From contig MKSN01000001.1 in assembly GCA_001897295.1 (NCBI GenBank), forward strand, positions 736,141-800,140: 64,000 nt of DNA, read 5' to 3'. The notes beneath the pieces are model-generated. The model was not told where the DNA came from. It was given only the letters and a program-made list of their open reading frames with translations, and searched no databases. Positions 14,634 through 22,924 of the stretch are shown piece by piece; within the stretch, counting starts at the first letter, position 1, and each line of letters begins with the position of its first letter. This stretch comes from Candidatus Saccharibacteria bacterium 49-20 (GTDB taxonomy: Bacteria; Patescibacteriota; Saccharimonadia; Saccharimonadales; Saccharimonadaceae). The position numbers and the translations under genes were made by a program.

Positions 14634-15475
14634 TACTTAGTCTTCGCCATGCCGCGAACGTAGTCTTCACCGTCTGCGGTAATGTGAATTTTTTGCGTTT
14701 GCAATGATCGTCGTGCGCGGTTCTGCTTTTTCGCCGCCGTAAATGTCCCCGTCACGTTATTGGCAGTAATCGCAGATTCGAGGTGGTCTGTTAGCCATAC
14801 AATCTCCTGATTTGTGAGGCCATCCATATTCAGTTCGTGCTTCGCCAGATACAAGGCCCAGAGTAGTCGGTCAGTACCAGCCTGTAAATAACGATACTCA
14901 ACAATTCCATCAATAGTAGCGGGTACGTCATCGAAATCCTTAAAACTTTCCGGCATCGTAATCGTTACACGACGTGGTTTACGAGGCGTCTTTTTGCTAG
15001 TCCCGTCTTCATTGATAAAGCCGCTCTTCAAGACCTCAAGTCCCTTACTTGTTAAGTAGTATTCCCCCCTAGTCTCTCCTCGTGTAATCCAATTTTCACC
15101 TAGAGCTCCCTCTAAGTCACGACTTAAATTTGCCGGCGTTTTCAAGTTAGCACGGCGAAAGAGCGGTCGGATATCCTCAAGCGTGAAGCTGTTTTCTCCA
15201 GTCTCGTTAATATAGCCTGCAAACGTAACAATACGTTGCGCGTTTGTCTTGGCACCAGTGCCTTCGAGCGCATCAATTGGTGTTCGGCTCGCACCCAAAG
15301 GGCGAGCACTGGCTTGTGGTGAAAGTACAGTAGCCGAAGCAGGAACAATCTGATTCGTCTCGCCCGAGGTATTACTAATGAAGCCAATAATCTGAGCTGC
15401 CTGATTAAGAGTAATGTCTTCTTCAAAAGCAATCTTGCCAGTTAATTTGATGTTGATGGATTTTTCTGATTCCAT
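14633..15475 (-). CDS. Unknown protein with winged-helix-like segment, partner of the HEPN-like gene
   Basis: 280 residues, soluble, unrecognised. Short N-terminal beta segment (SINIKLTGKIAFEEDITLN), Ser/Ala-rich linker, then RTPIDALEGTGAKTNAQRIV and FTLEDIRPLFRRANLKTP...GEYYLTSKG, which looks like a winged-helix domain; the C-terminus is basic. An AGGGGAA ribosome-binding site precedes the ATG and a TATAAT lies ~30 nt upstream. Codon use is like that of its neighbours. With the downstream gene it forms a two-gene unit bounded by its own promoter and terminator. Function unknown; DNA binding or nucleic-acid sensing is inferred only from the fold guess. Confidence 0.75.
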   Translation of the reverse strand: MESEKSINIKLTGKIAFEEDITLNQAAQIIGFISNTSGETNQIVPASATVLSPQASARPLGASRTPIDALEGTGAKTNAQRIVTFAGYINETGENSFTLEDIRPLFRRANLKTPANLSRDLEGALGENWITRGETRGEYYLTSKGLEVLKSGFINEDGTSKKTPRKPRRVTITMPESFKDFDDVPATIDGIVEYRYLQAGTDRLLWALYLAKHELNMDGLTNQEIVWLTDHLESAITANNVTGTFTAAKKQNRARRSLQTQKIHITADGEDYVRGMAKTK

Positions 15476-15507
15476 TTTTTATTCCCCTATTTACCATTTC
15501 TATATTC

Positions 15508-15513
15508 ATTATA
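15508..15513 (-). promoter_or_regulatory. -10 element of the two-gene unknown unit
   Basis: Minus strand TATAAT in GTGGTATAATGAATA, about 32 nt before the ATG at 15475. No clear -35. The 15476-15692 gap also contains TATGTAGTAC and CATACATAGCATA repeats resembling half of the nrd box, without the 32-nt partner; otherwise nothing is seen. Confidence 0.5.
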
Positions 15514-15692
15514 CCACATTAAGTTTTATGTAGTACATTCATACATAGCATAAGCATTTTGAGCTGCTAAATAGCCCTAAATGCGCCACAAAGGTGTTCA
15601 TTTTTTGCAATTTTTAAAGAAAGCACAAATTAGCACCTACATTCAATTCAATTCACCGGGTTATGTAATTAATTTTAATTAGTTGAGTCTAC

Positions 15693-15723
15693 GAAAAAAT
15701 AAAAAATGACCATAAAGGTCATT
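15693..15723 (-). terminator. Terminator of tRNA-Ser(GGA)
   Basis: Minus strand AATGACC, short loop, GGTCATTTTTTATTTTTT: a 7-bp stem with a long T-run right after the tRNA 3' end. Confidence 0.85.
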
Positions 15724-15731
15724 CTATATGC

Positions 15732-15823
15732 TGGCGGAGGAGATGGGATTCGAACCCACGGTACACATTGCTGCATACACACGCTTTCCAAGCGTGCGCC
15801 TTCAACCACTCGGCCACCCCTCC
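15732..15823 (-). tRNA. tRNA-Ser(GGA)
   Basis: Minus strand begins GGAGGGGTGGCCGAGTGG and ends CTCCTCCGCCA with CCA encoded. The anticodon stem-loop CGCTTGGAAAGCG reads GGA (codons UCC/UCU). A long variable arm is present, as expected for Ser. The acceptor stem has one G-U pair. Confidence 0.95.
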
Positions 15824-15939
15824 GGATGTATCCATTGTAGGTAAAATGGCCTAGCACGCCAACCCCGCCGCTGTCTATTGTGATTTCCACTTCGCGCAAT
15901 CTGTTGCTTAATCGTCAAATTCCTACCATACTATATATA

Positions 15940-16728
15940 ATGGCGAAATCTGCGAGCCCCCCACCAGTTATTGAACTTCGAGATCTCCATAAGCGATTTG
16001 GCATTGGAGACGCAGAGCATTTTGCAATCGATGGGATCGACCTCACTATTCAAAAGGGTGAGTTTATCGCAATCATGGGGCCAAGTGGCTGTGGCAAGAC
16101 AACGCTCCTCAATGTCCTCGGGCTTCTCGACAACTCTATCGAAGGAGAATATCTATTAAACGGCAAGCCTATCGCGTCGCTCTCACAGCGCCGCAAGGCG
16201 AAAATTCGCAGTGAAGAGATTGGCTTTGTATTCCAGAGCTTTAACCTTATCTCGCGCCTTAATGTGATCGATAACGTGGCGCTTCCACTCATCTATAAAG
16301 GCATGTCAAAACTAAAGCGTGAAAAGAAAGCCAGTAAAATTCTGCACGACTTTCACCTTGGAGAGCGCGAGTTTTATATGCCAAGTCAGCTTTCGGGCGG
16401 CCAAATGCAGCGCGTCGCGATTGCCCGTGCACTCGTGAACGAACCTTCTATCATTTTGGCCGACGAACCAACTGGCAACCTCGACTCACATGCCAGTCAC
16501 ATCATTATGGAAGAGCTTTCCGACCTTCACCAAAAGGGCAATACTATTATTATGGTGACGCACAACCCGAACCTCACTACGTACGCCAGCCGCGTCATCA
16601 CGATGCTCGACGGAAAAGTCGATACCGATACTTTCCGCCTTCCCCTACCTGCACGCGAATCCACCAAGAAACCCCTTGGCAACACTACTAAGAAAAAACT
16701 TGCGCGCAAGAAAAAGGATACGAAATAA
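15940..16728 (+). CDS. ABC transporter ATPase (MacB/LolD type)
   Basis: Energy-coupling subunit of an exporter. Walker [13 protein letters not shown] (~residue 45), signature [15 protein letters not shown] (~145), Walker [14 protein letters not shown] (~168), H-loop VTHNP. A ~35-residue Lys-rich tail follows the core. The track begins at GTG 15880, but ATG 15940 (MAKSASPPP) matches the family start and lies just after a TACTAT/TATAAT-like element, so the message may be leaderless. Its stop overlaps the permease start (TAATG). Members of this family export peptides or lipoproteins or act mechanically on the envelope; the substrate is unknown. Confidence 0.92.
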   Translation: MAKSASPPPVIELRDLHKRFGIGDAEHFAIDGIDLTIQKGEFIAIMGPSGCGKTTLLNVLGLLDNSIEGEYLLNGKPIASLSQRRKAKIRSEEIGFVFQSFNLISRLNVIDNVALPLIYKGMSKLKREKKASKILHDFHLGEREFYMPSQLSGGQMQRVAIARALVNEPSIILADEPTGNLDSHASHIIMEELSDLHQKGNTIIMVTHNPNLTTYASRVITMLDGKVDTDTFRLPLPARESTKKPLGNTTKKKLARKKKDTK

Positions 16729-17951
16729 TGCGCTTCCTCTTCCTTATTCACTTACAAAACGCGCGGCAATCTATTAAGAGTAATCGCCTTCGCAGCTTCC
16801 TTACTATGGTGGGGATTACGATCGGTGTTGCAAGCATCACAACAATCATGGCGCTCAGTGCCGGTGCAAATAAAATTGTCAGTACTCAGGTTGATGCACT
16901 TGGCGGAAATATTGCCGTAGTTCGCCCTGGCGCGCCGACAAACGACGCGTTCTCACAGCTCGCGGGCGACCATCAGTTCGCCGCCAGTACGCTCACCGAT
17001 ATCGACGTCGCCTCAATTAAAGACATCGAGCATGTCAGCGCCGTTGCCCCACTCATGGTGATTGGCGGGGCCGTGTCTGGAAACTCTGATGCGCCCGCAA
17101 ATACCCCAATTGTTGCCACAACCCCAGAGCTTCAAGCGGTCAGCAATATTCAAATCGCCGACGGTCAATTCCTTGATCCAAATCTCATTGCTTCTACCGC
17201 AGTAATCGGCCCGCAACTCTCAGTGAACCTCTTTGGCACCGAACATTCCATCGGGCAGACCATCCGTGTAAAGGGTGAACCGTTCACGATTATCGGTGTA
17301 ATGAAGCGTACTAACAGCCCGATTAACTACAACAATGTCGACTTTGATAACGCAGTCCTGATTAATCTCGAAAGTGGACGCGCCCTCAATCAGGGTTCAT
17401 CGCACCTCCAGCAAATTAACGTGCAAAGTGATTCAGTCACCCACCTGACAAGTGTCATTACCACCATTAATAAGACATTGCTGCGCAATCACCTCAACGA
17501 AGTAGACTTTGCGGTGCTTTCAGGCACCCAAGTCGCCCAGCCAACGAGCCGCATCTTCACCGCAATTGCGGGCGTATCGGTCGCGATTGCTGCAATCTCA
17601 CTTATTGTGGGTGGTGTAGGCATTATGAACATCATGCTTGTCAGCGTTGCCGAGCGAACCCGTGAAATCGGTATCCGTAAGGCACTTGGCGCCTCAAACC
17701 GCGATATTGTCGCGCAGTTCTTGATTGAATCACTCGTCTTAAGTATCGGTGGCGGTGTCGCCGGCTACCTGCTTGGTTACGCCGTTGCATTCGCAATCAG
17801 CACCTTCCTCACCTTCGACCCAATCCTTAACTGGGAAGTCGCAGGTGTTGCGATTGGCGTGTCGCTCATCATCGGCACACTCTTTGGCATATACCCAGCA
17901 ATAAGGGCCGCTCGTCGCGACCCTATCTCAGCTCTTCGTCAGTACGAATAG
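16728..17951 (+). CDS. MacB-type ABC transporter permease
   Basis: 407 residues. TM1 near residues 20-45 (FLTMVGITIGVASITTIMAL), an extracellular MacB-core domain (~60-270), then three TM helices in the FtsX-like C-terminal region with the conserved MLVSVAERTREIGIRKALGA stretch, ending PISALRQYE. This is the standard MacB permease layout. Coupled to the ATPase upstream by a one-base overlap. No MacA-like periplasmic adaptor or outer-membrane partner is nearby, as expected for a monoderm cell. Substrate unknown. Confidence 0.92.
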   Translation: MRFLFLIHLQNARQSIKSNRLRSFLTMVGITIGVASITTIMALSAGANKIVSTQVDALGGNIAVVRPGAPTNDAFSQLAGDHQFAASTLTDIDVASIKDIEHVSAVAPLMVIGGAVSGNSDAPANTPIVATTPELQAVSNIQIADGQFLDPNLIASTAVIGPQLSVNLFGTEHSIGQTIRVKGEPFTIIGVMKRTNSPINYNNVDFDNAVLINLESGRALNQGSSHLQQINVQSDSVTHLTSVITTINKTLLRNHLNEVDFAVLSGTQVAQPTSRIFTAIAGVSVAIAAISLIVGGVGIMNIMLVSVAERTREIGIRKALGASNRDIVAQFLIESLVLSIGGGVAGYLLGYAVAFAISTFLTFDPILNWEVAGVAIGVSLIIGTLFGIYPAIRAARRDPISALRQYE

Positions 17952-19013
17952 TTACCGCGGATTATCGGCCAGTTCTTTCTTGAGCTTCTCGATCAATACC
18001 ACTGGCGTTGGGTCAACTTGATTCAGCACGGCCGCATAGGTGCTCGAAAAGTCTGCGAGGATTGCGCCCCACAGTAGCTGGGCGAGCAACGTGTCACCTT
18101 CAAGCTCTAGCGTAAATGCGTGAGGGCGAAGGCCACTAAGCAAGCGATCACTGAGTTCGAAGCGCTGCCGCACGCGCGGCGTATCGAGCGGACTCAGAAT
18201 ATCGAATACTGCAAACGGTTTTTCGATTGGGTGCGACACCCACCCCATAAACTCATTGTGGTTAAACTCAGGGAATTCATTCCAGAACGCCACATTCTTT
18301 GCAGTTTCATTCCAGCTAATCTTCCATTTATAGGCAAGTGGTGCGGTAAGTGGCGTACCGTAAAATACTGGGGTCTTGCCGATCGCTTCGAGTGCAAGCT
18401 GCTTAGCGTAGTTTTTTTCGGTCGGTACGTCAGGGGTCCATTTGGCAGTTTCGTCCTCGAGCCAACCCGAAAGGTGCTCGAGTTCTTTAAGCCACTTATC
18501 ACTCACAACATCAAATGACTCGAGCAATGCAAAAAGGCCGCGAAGGTTAGAAATCATTGCCATACGAGGCTGGGCACCAGATGGGAGTGGTACGTGCGCC
18601 ATGTCATATTCAGTCGCGATATCAATCAATTTACCGCCCGATGCCAAGATTGCGATTTGCGCACCCTTTGCCTCGGCCTGATCGAGTGCAGATAAAGTCT
18701 CTTCAGTGTTACCCGAATAGCTACTGGCAATCACGAGGGTGTTGCGATTCACGTAACTCGGTAGGTCGTAGCCACGAATAATATCAAACGGAATTGTCAG
18801 CTCCTTATTGAGCAGTACCTTCACCATTAATGCGGCCAGCGCAGAGCCGCCCATGCCAGTCACGACGACACTCGTTATCTCACGATCGTCGTGCTCTGGG
18901 TTCCACACCTTCGCATCAAACTTAGCTTGTTTGTATTGATTCGCAATCACCTTCAACGCACCCTCAGGGTCACGCTGCGCAATTACGTTTACGTTGTCTA
19001 AAATATCCGTCAT
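17952..19013 (-). CDS. Bifunctional phosphoglucose/phosphomannose isomerase-like (SIS domain)
   Basis: 353 residues from ATG 19013; the track's earlier start adds an unrelated N-terminus, while MTDILDNVNVIAQRDPEG with a GGTGGGA ribosome-binding site fits the family. The SIS sugar-phosphate pocket is visible: VVVTGMGGSALAALMV and VIASSYSGNTEETLSAL, with a second domain ending FSSTYAAVLNQVDPTPVVLIE. The family interconverts glucose-6-P or mannose-6-P with fructose-6-P, linking glycan precursors with glycolysis. Convergent with the exporter permease with no gap. Specificity cannot be decided here. Confidence 0.88.
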   Translation of the reverse strand: MTDILDNVNVIAQRDPEGALKVIANQYKQAKFDAKVWNPEHDDREITSVVVTGMGGSALAALMVKVLLNKELTIPFDIIRGYDLPSYVNRNTLVIASSYSGNTEETLSALDQAEAKGAQIAILASGGKLIDIATEYDMAHVPLPSGAQPRMAMISNLRGLFALLESFDVVSDKWLKELEHLSGWLEDETAKWTPDVPTEKNYAKQLALEAIGKTPVFYGTPLTAPLAYKWKISWNETAKNVAFWNEFPEFNHNEFMGWVSHPIEKPFAVFDILSPLDTPRVRQRFELSDRLLSGLRPHAFTLELEGDTLLAQLLWGAILADFSSTYAAVLNQVDPTPVVLIEKLKKELADNPR

Positions 19014-19086
19014 AGTATTCCCACCAATCTGTATATATGATACAGTATTTTCAAGTAAGCATAAATGTTTTAACTCGAGGTGGGCC

Positions 19087-19602
19087 ATGGATATTACTCC
19101 GCAAGACAATACGCAACCAATTAGTGACGACCAGGAGCTGGCCAAGGCTCTTGCGGGCGTTCTTCCTGAAGACGACAGCACAACTGACGCAAATTCACCA
19201 ACTGGACTTCACTTTGAAGAAACCGCCGCCCCTGCAGCCCCTGCAGCGCCTGCTGCAATCGTACCACCGGCTCCAGCGCCTGTTGCGCCCGTCGCCGAAG
19301 TACCAAGCTTCACCATGCCAAGTCTCGACACCCCTGCTGCAAGCGACTCGTCAGACCTCGACGGCGTAAAGCTCGAAGCGCTCAAAGAACTTCGCCCTCT
19401 TATGGACAAGGTTGACCTTCCTGCAGAGGAAAAGTTCGACACCTACCTCATGCTCCTTCGTAGCACCGACGACAAGACCCTTATCGCACCGGCTCACACC
19501 GCCGCACAAGGCATTGCCGACGAGAAGCGCAAGGCTGAAGCACTCCTCGAAATCATCAAGGAAATCGACTACCTTTCTCGCAAAGACCAACCAGCTGCCT
19601 AG
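19087..19602 (+). CDS. Hypothetical protein with Ala/Pro-rich linker
   Basis: 171 residues from ATG 19087 (MDITPQDN), with GAGGTGGG just upstream; the track's 18994 start lies in the promoter. An acidic N-terminus, a low-complexity AAPAAPAAP linker (~40-80), then a compact helical domain (LEALKELRPLMDKVDLPAEEKF to EIIKEIDYLSRKD). No catalytic motif or membrane segment. A possible TTCCCA-17-TACAGT promoter lies within 60 nt upstream, divergent from the isomerase gene. Such proteins occur in Saccharibacteria genomes but I do not know their role. Confidence 0.75.
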   Translation: MDITPQDNTQPISDDQELAKALAGVLPEDDSTTDANSPTGLHFEETAAPAAPAAPAAIVPPAPAPVAPVAEVPSFTMPSLDTPAASDSSDLDGVKLEALKELRPLMDKVDLPAEEKFDTYLMLLRSTDDKTLIAPAHTAAQGIADEKRKAEALLEIIKEIDYLSRKDQPAA

Positions 19603-19624
19603 GCAGTATCGTCTCGAATCATTC

Positions 19625-19656
19625 ACTCATGCGCTGTAATAGGCGCATGAGTTTTA
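19625..19656 (+). terminator. Rho-independent terminator
   Basis: ACTCATGCGC, 8-nt loop, GCGCATGAGT then TTTTAAT; a perfect 10-bp stem after the gene 19087..19602. Confidence 0.85.
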
Positions 19657-19677
19657 ATGTAAGGTACAATGGTACTA

Positions 19678-20712
19678 ATGACAGCTCGTTACGCCACCAA
19701 CGCCGAGATCGCCAAGTGGGATTCACTGATTCTTAAGAACCCCGATGGCGGAAATGTATTCTCGAGCCTCGAATACTCGGAAATCAAAAAACTCACCCAC
19801 TACACCCCTCACTATGTGATTGTGGGTCAAATTGCGGTGACCGTGTTAGAAAAGACAACACCTCCACTGGGTAAGTTCTGGTACCTACCAAAAGGTCCGG
19901 GCGTCACCTCTACCAAACAGCTCTTCGACCTTCTTAAAGCGCTACGACCGCTCGCCAAGAAAGCGGGTGTCTTTACGATTCGCGTTGAATCCGAGCTCGA
20001 TCGCTCATCTCAGCCAAGCCTTGAACGCCATGGCATGAAGAAAGCCGCGCCAATTATTCCAAACCCTTCTACTATCACGATTGATATCTCGCCGTCCCTA
20101 GACAATATTTTGACCGGACTACCTCAAAAGGGTCGCCACGCCATTCGCCGCGCTGGTCGCGACGGCGTCACGGTTGAAAAAGTGCCCGTCACCGAAGAAA
20201 ATGCCCAACTTATGTACAACCTTTTGGCGGAAACCGCCGAGGGCCAGTTCGGTATTCGTAGTTATAATTACTACAAAACCTTCTGGAAGACGTTTGAAGA
20301 AGCAAAGTTGGGTCAGCTTTTCTTTGCGTATTTTGAAGGCCAAGTGGTTGCCGGTGCCTACGCCATGGTATTTGGTGAAAAAAGTACTTATAAAGACGGC
20401 GCTTCTATTCGTCAGCGCACCGCCTATGGTGCCAGTCACCTTCTGCAATGGAATGTCATCGAGTGGGCCAAATCCGAAGGCGCACTTGTCCACGACTTCT
20501 GCGGATCACCACCAAGCGATGAGATTAGTAACCCAGAGCACCCACATCACGGGGTAGGCCTCTTTAAGCTTTCGTTTAGTAAAGAAGTTTCAGACTTCAT
20601 CGGCTGCTACGACTACGTACTCTCGCCAACCCGCCACAAAGCCTGGACAAAGCTCGGTGAACGCGTCCATAGGCGTCTGTACTATCAGCGCACAAAAGAC
20701 TATTATTACTAA
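19678..20712 (+). CDS. FemAB-family aminoacyltransferase (paralogue 1)
   Basis: 344 residues with tandem GNAT-like folds of the FemABX type: GKFWYLPKGPG (~65), QKGRHAIRRAGRDGVTVE (~145), and YGASHLLQWNVIEWAKSEG with HDFCG near the C-terminus. FemABX enzymes add amino acids from aminoacyl-tRNA to the peptidoglycan stem peptide to build cross-bridges. TACAAT (19665-19670) overlaps the track's first ATG, so I use the ATG at 19678, 7 nt after it, as a leaderless start. A second FemAB gene lies at 26.5 kb. Amino acid specificity unknown. Confidence 0.88.
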   Translation: MTARYATNAEIAKWDSLILKNPDGGNVFSSLEYSEIKKLTHYTPHYVIVGQIAVTVLEKTTPPLGKFWYLPKGPGVTSTKQLFDLLKALRPLAKKAGVFTIRVESELDRSSQPSLERHGMKKAAPIIPNPSTITIDISPSLDNILTGLPQKGRHAIRRAGRDGVTVEKVPVTEENAQLMYNLLAETAEGQFGIRSYNYYKTFWKTFEEAKLGQLFFAYFEGQVVAGAYAMVFGEKSTYKDGASIRQRTAYGASHLLQWNVIEWAKSEGALVHDFCGSPPSDEISNPEHPHHGVGLFKLSFSKEVSDFIGCYDYVLSPTRHKAWTKLGERVHRRLYYQRTKDYYY

Positions 20713-20713
20713 G

Positions 20714-21604
20714 ATGTCTATGAAAATTAATCAAACCGTCCTTATGTCTGACGCGCTGAATTTTAGCGCCGAACACCCAATTAACCCTTACTACTTCGAT
20801 TCAAAGACCGACACTTCGGTCGCCCAAGCCGAGCACGATTCGATCCAAAGTGCGCTCGCCTCAGCTGGCGTTACTATCATTGAGGTTCCGTCACCTAGCG
20901 AAAGCCAGGATGGCGTCTACACTGCCAACTGGGCGCTCGTACGTGGCAATAAAGCTATTCCTGCACGCCTCCCTAATGTGCGCAAAGCCGAAGAGGCCTA
21001 CGCACGAGAAAAACTCCTAGAACTTGGCAAAGAGCTTATTGAAGTACCTGAAGGCCTGCGTTTTAGCGGTCAAGGTGACGCGCTCGCCTGCGGTAACTAC
21101 CTTTTTTGCGGCAGTGGCTACCGAAGCGACGAAGCCGCACAAGAATTCGCGGCAAATACCCTTGGCTACGACCGTGTCCAACTGCAAACCATCCCTCAGC
21201 TTGATGCGTCAGACGTACCCGTTGTAAACCCTACATCGGGATGGGAAGATAGCTTCTTTTACGATATTGACCTCGCGCTCTCTATTATTCGCCATCCAAG
21301 CGACGGCCAACCTGGCCTCATTGCTTACTGCCCTGAGGCATTTACCGAGAAAAGTCAGGCGATCCTCGCTGAAGTGACCGGTGATGGGAAAGAAATCGAA
21401 GCCATTCACGTCTCACTCACCGAAGCTCGAGAGGCCTTTGCCTGCAACCTCGTCTCCACAGGTGAAACAGTTGTCATGGGTAACGGTGCACCAGAGTTGA
21501 AATCTGCGCTCGAATCACGCGGACTCACGGTACTTACCCCTCATGTGCGTGAACTCTCAAAGGGCGGCGGCTATATCCGCTGCACCAGCCTTACCCTCGA
21601 CTAG
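20714..21604 (+). CDS. Dimethylarginine dimethylaminohydrolase/arginine deiminase-like protein
   Basis: About 296 residues of the pentein (amidinotransferase-like) fold: GVYTANWALV and ARLPNVRKAEE near the N-terminus, FSGQGDALACG and FCGSGYRSDE in the middle, and the likely nucleophile at the C-terminus in GGGYIRCTSLTL. The expected H-x-D motif is YDID here, so the catalytic His may be replaced or supplied elsewhere. It follows the FemAB gene by one base. Family enzymes hydrolyse guanidino compounds to citrulline-type products, so a role in arginine scavenging is possible. ATG 20714 chosen; ATG 20720 is possible. Confidence 0.82.
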   Translation: MSMKINQTVLMSDALNFSAEHPINPYYFDSKTDTSVAQAEHDSIQSALASAGVTIIEVPSPSESQDGVYTANWALVRGNKAIPARLPNVRKAEEAYAREKLLELGKELIEVPEGLRFSGQGDALACGNYLFCGSGYRSDEAAQEFAANTLGYDRVQLQTIPQLDASDVPVVNPTSGWEDSFFYDIDLALSIIRHPSDGQPGLIAYCPEAFTEKSQAILAEVTGDGKEIEAIHVSLTEAREAFACNLVSTGETVVMGNGAPELKSALESRGLTVLTPHVRELSKGGGYIRCTSLTLD

Positions 21605-21611
21605 TCGGGGG

Positions 21612-22916
21612 TTATTTTTTCTTTACAAGTTCTTGGAGTGCCGCACGAGCAACGTCAGATTCATTCCAAGGGTATTCACCATCGGCGCGTTCGATCGTCT
21701 TTTCGTGCCCCTTACCAAGGAGCACAACCATGTCGTCCGCACTCGACGCGAGCGTAAAGGCAAACCCAATCGCCTCTTCGCGGTTTGAGATTAAGTGGAG
21801 TGACTTGTCGAGCGTTTTACCCGACGCAATAGCCCCATCTCCAATTTGCTGCAGAATCTTTGCGCCATCATCATCGCGGTCATCTTCTTCAGTCGCAACA
21901 ATAATATCGGCGTACTTGCCGGCAATACGTCCCTGCTCGGCACGCTTGCTTTCGTCGCGGCGTCCCGCTGAGCCAAATACCGCAATCAGCTTCCCTTTTA
22001 CGAGCGGTCGTACGCTTGAGAAAAACTTCTCAAAGCCATCGGGTGTGCTCGCAAAGTCGACGAGCACTTGGAATTTTTGACCCTCATTAATGGCATTCAT
22101 ACGACCCTCAACAGATTGAAGTGACGCGAGTCCATTCTCGATTTGCTCTTTGGTGAGCCCGAGCTTACGACCAACCGCAAGTGCTGCGAGGCTATTGCTG
22201 ACGTTGAATTCACCGGGAATTTGCAGACTAATGTTGTACGTCTCGTCGCCTACCGTTGCGGTATACGTAGTACCCGTACTAGTAAGTTTGATGTTTGACG
22301 CCTTAATGTCACCATTCTTGATACCGTATGATGTTGAATTATCAACAGTATGCGCAAATATTTCAGCGCTTGGGTCATCCGCATTCACCACACCATACCG
22401 AAGGCCGTGCTTGTTTACCATCTTAAAGAGCTTTCGCTTTGCTTCTCGGTAGTTTTCAAAGGTGCCGTGGTACTCAAGGTGGTCATGGGTTAAGTTGGTC
22501 AATACAGCAATTTCGTACGGCACGCCCCAGACGCGGTTTTGCGCTAGTGAGTGACTCGACGTTTCGACCACCACCCACTCGGCACCTTTAGCCGCAAAGC
22601 TTTTCATTCGGCTCTGCACCACACTCGCCTTTGAAGTAGTCATGTGCTCGACTTGTTTCTTAATGTCATCGCCAACTCCATAGGCAACTGTACTCATGAG
22701 ACCCGTCGTGATGCCAGCCTCGGTAAGCATGCGCTGGATAAAGAAAGAGGTCGTAGTCTTACCATTCGTACCCGTCACGCCAATTACGCGAACTTTTCGA
22801 GATGGAAATCCATAGCGGACATTAACGAGCATCGCCTCTACCAAGTGGCCGGTCGGTTCAATCGCGTGGAATAATTTAGTTGGAATTAAAGACTTAACAA
22901 TTTTTCGAGCATTCAT
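21612..22916 (-). CDS. MurE-like Mur ligase lacking a full N-terminal domain
   Basis: ATP-dependent amide ligase of the Mur family. P-loop IGVTGTNGKTTTSFF (~40), then TSSHSLAQNRVWG and the HLEYHGTFENYREAK motif with the carbamylated-Lys region, and a C-terminal domain with FGSAGRRDESKR. Domain 1, which binds UDP-MurNAc in MurE, is reduced to ~35 residues, and the DNPR motif diagnostic for diaminopimelate-adding enzymes reads EDDRDD. So the amino acid added, and even the acceptor, are open. ATG 22925 overlaps TATAAT; ATG 22916 lies 7 nt after it and is the likely leaderless start. Probably part of wall precursor assembly with the FemAB enzymes. Confidence 0.85.
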   Translation of the reverse strand: MNARKIVKSLIPTKLFHAIEPTGHLVEAMLVNVRYGFPSRKVRVIGVTGTNGKTTTSFFIQRMLTEAGITTGLMSTVAYGVGDDIKKQVEHMTTSKASVVQSRMKSFAAKGAEWVVVETSSHSLAQNRVWGVPYEIAVLTNLTHDHLEYHGTFENYREAKRKLFKMVNKHGLRYGVVNADDPSAEIFAHTVDNSTSYGIKNGDIKASNIKLTSTGTTYTATVGDETYNISLQIPGEFNVSNSLAALAVGRKLGLTKEQIENGLASLQSVEGRMNAINEGQKFQVLVDFASTPDGFEKFFSSVRPLVKGKLIAVFGSAGRRDESKRAEQGRIAGKYADIIVATEEDDRDDDGAKILQQIGDGAIASGKTLDKSLHLISNREEAIGFAFTLASSADDMVVLLGKGHEKTIERADGEYPWNESDVARAALQELVKKK

Positions 22917-22924
22917 GCTGCTCA

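Noticed and set aside
15675-15899. 74-aa minus ORF over the tRNA-Ser(GGA) gene
   Set aside because: It is simply translation through the tRNA.
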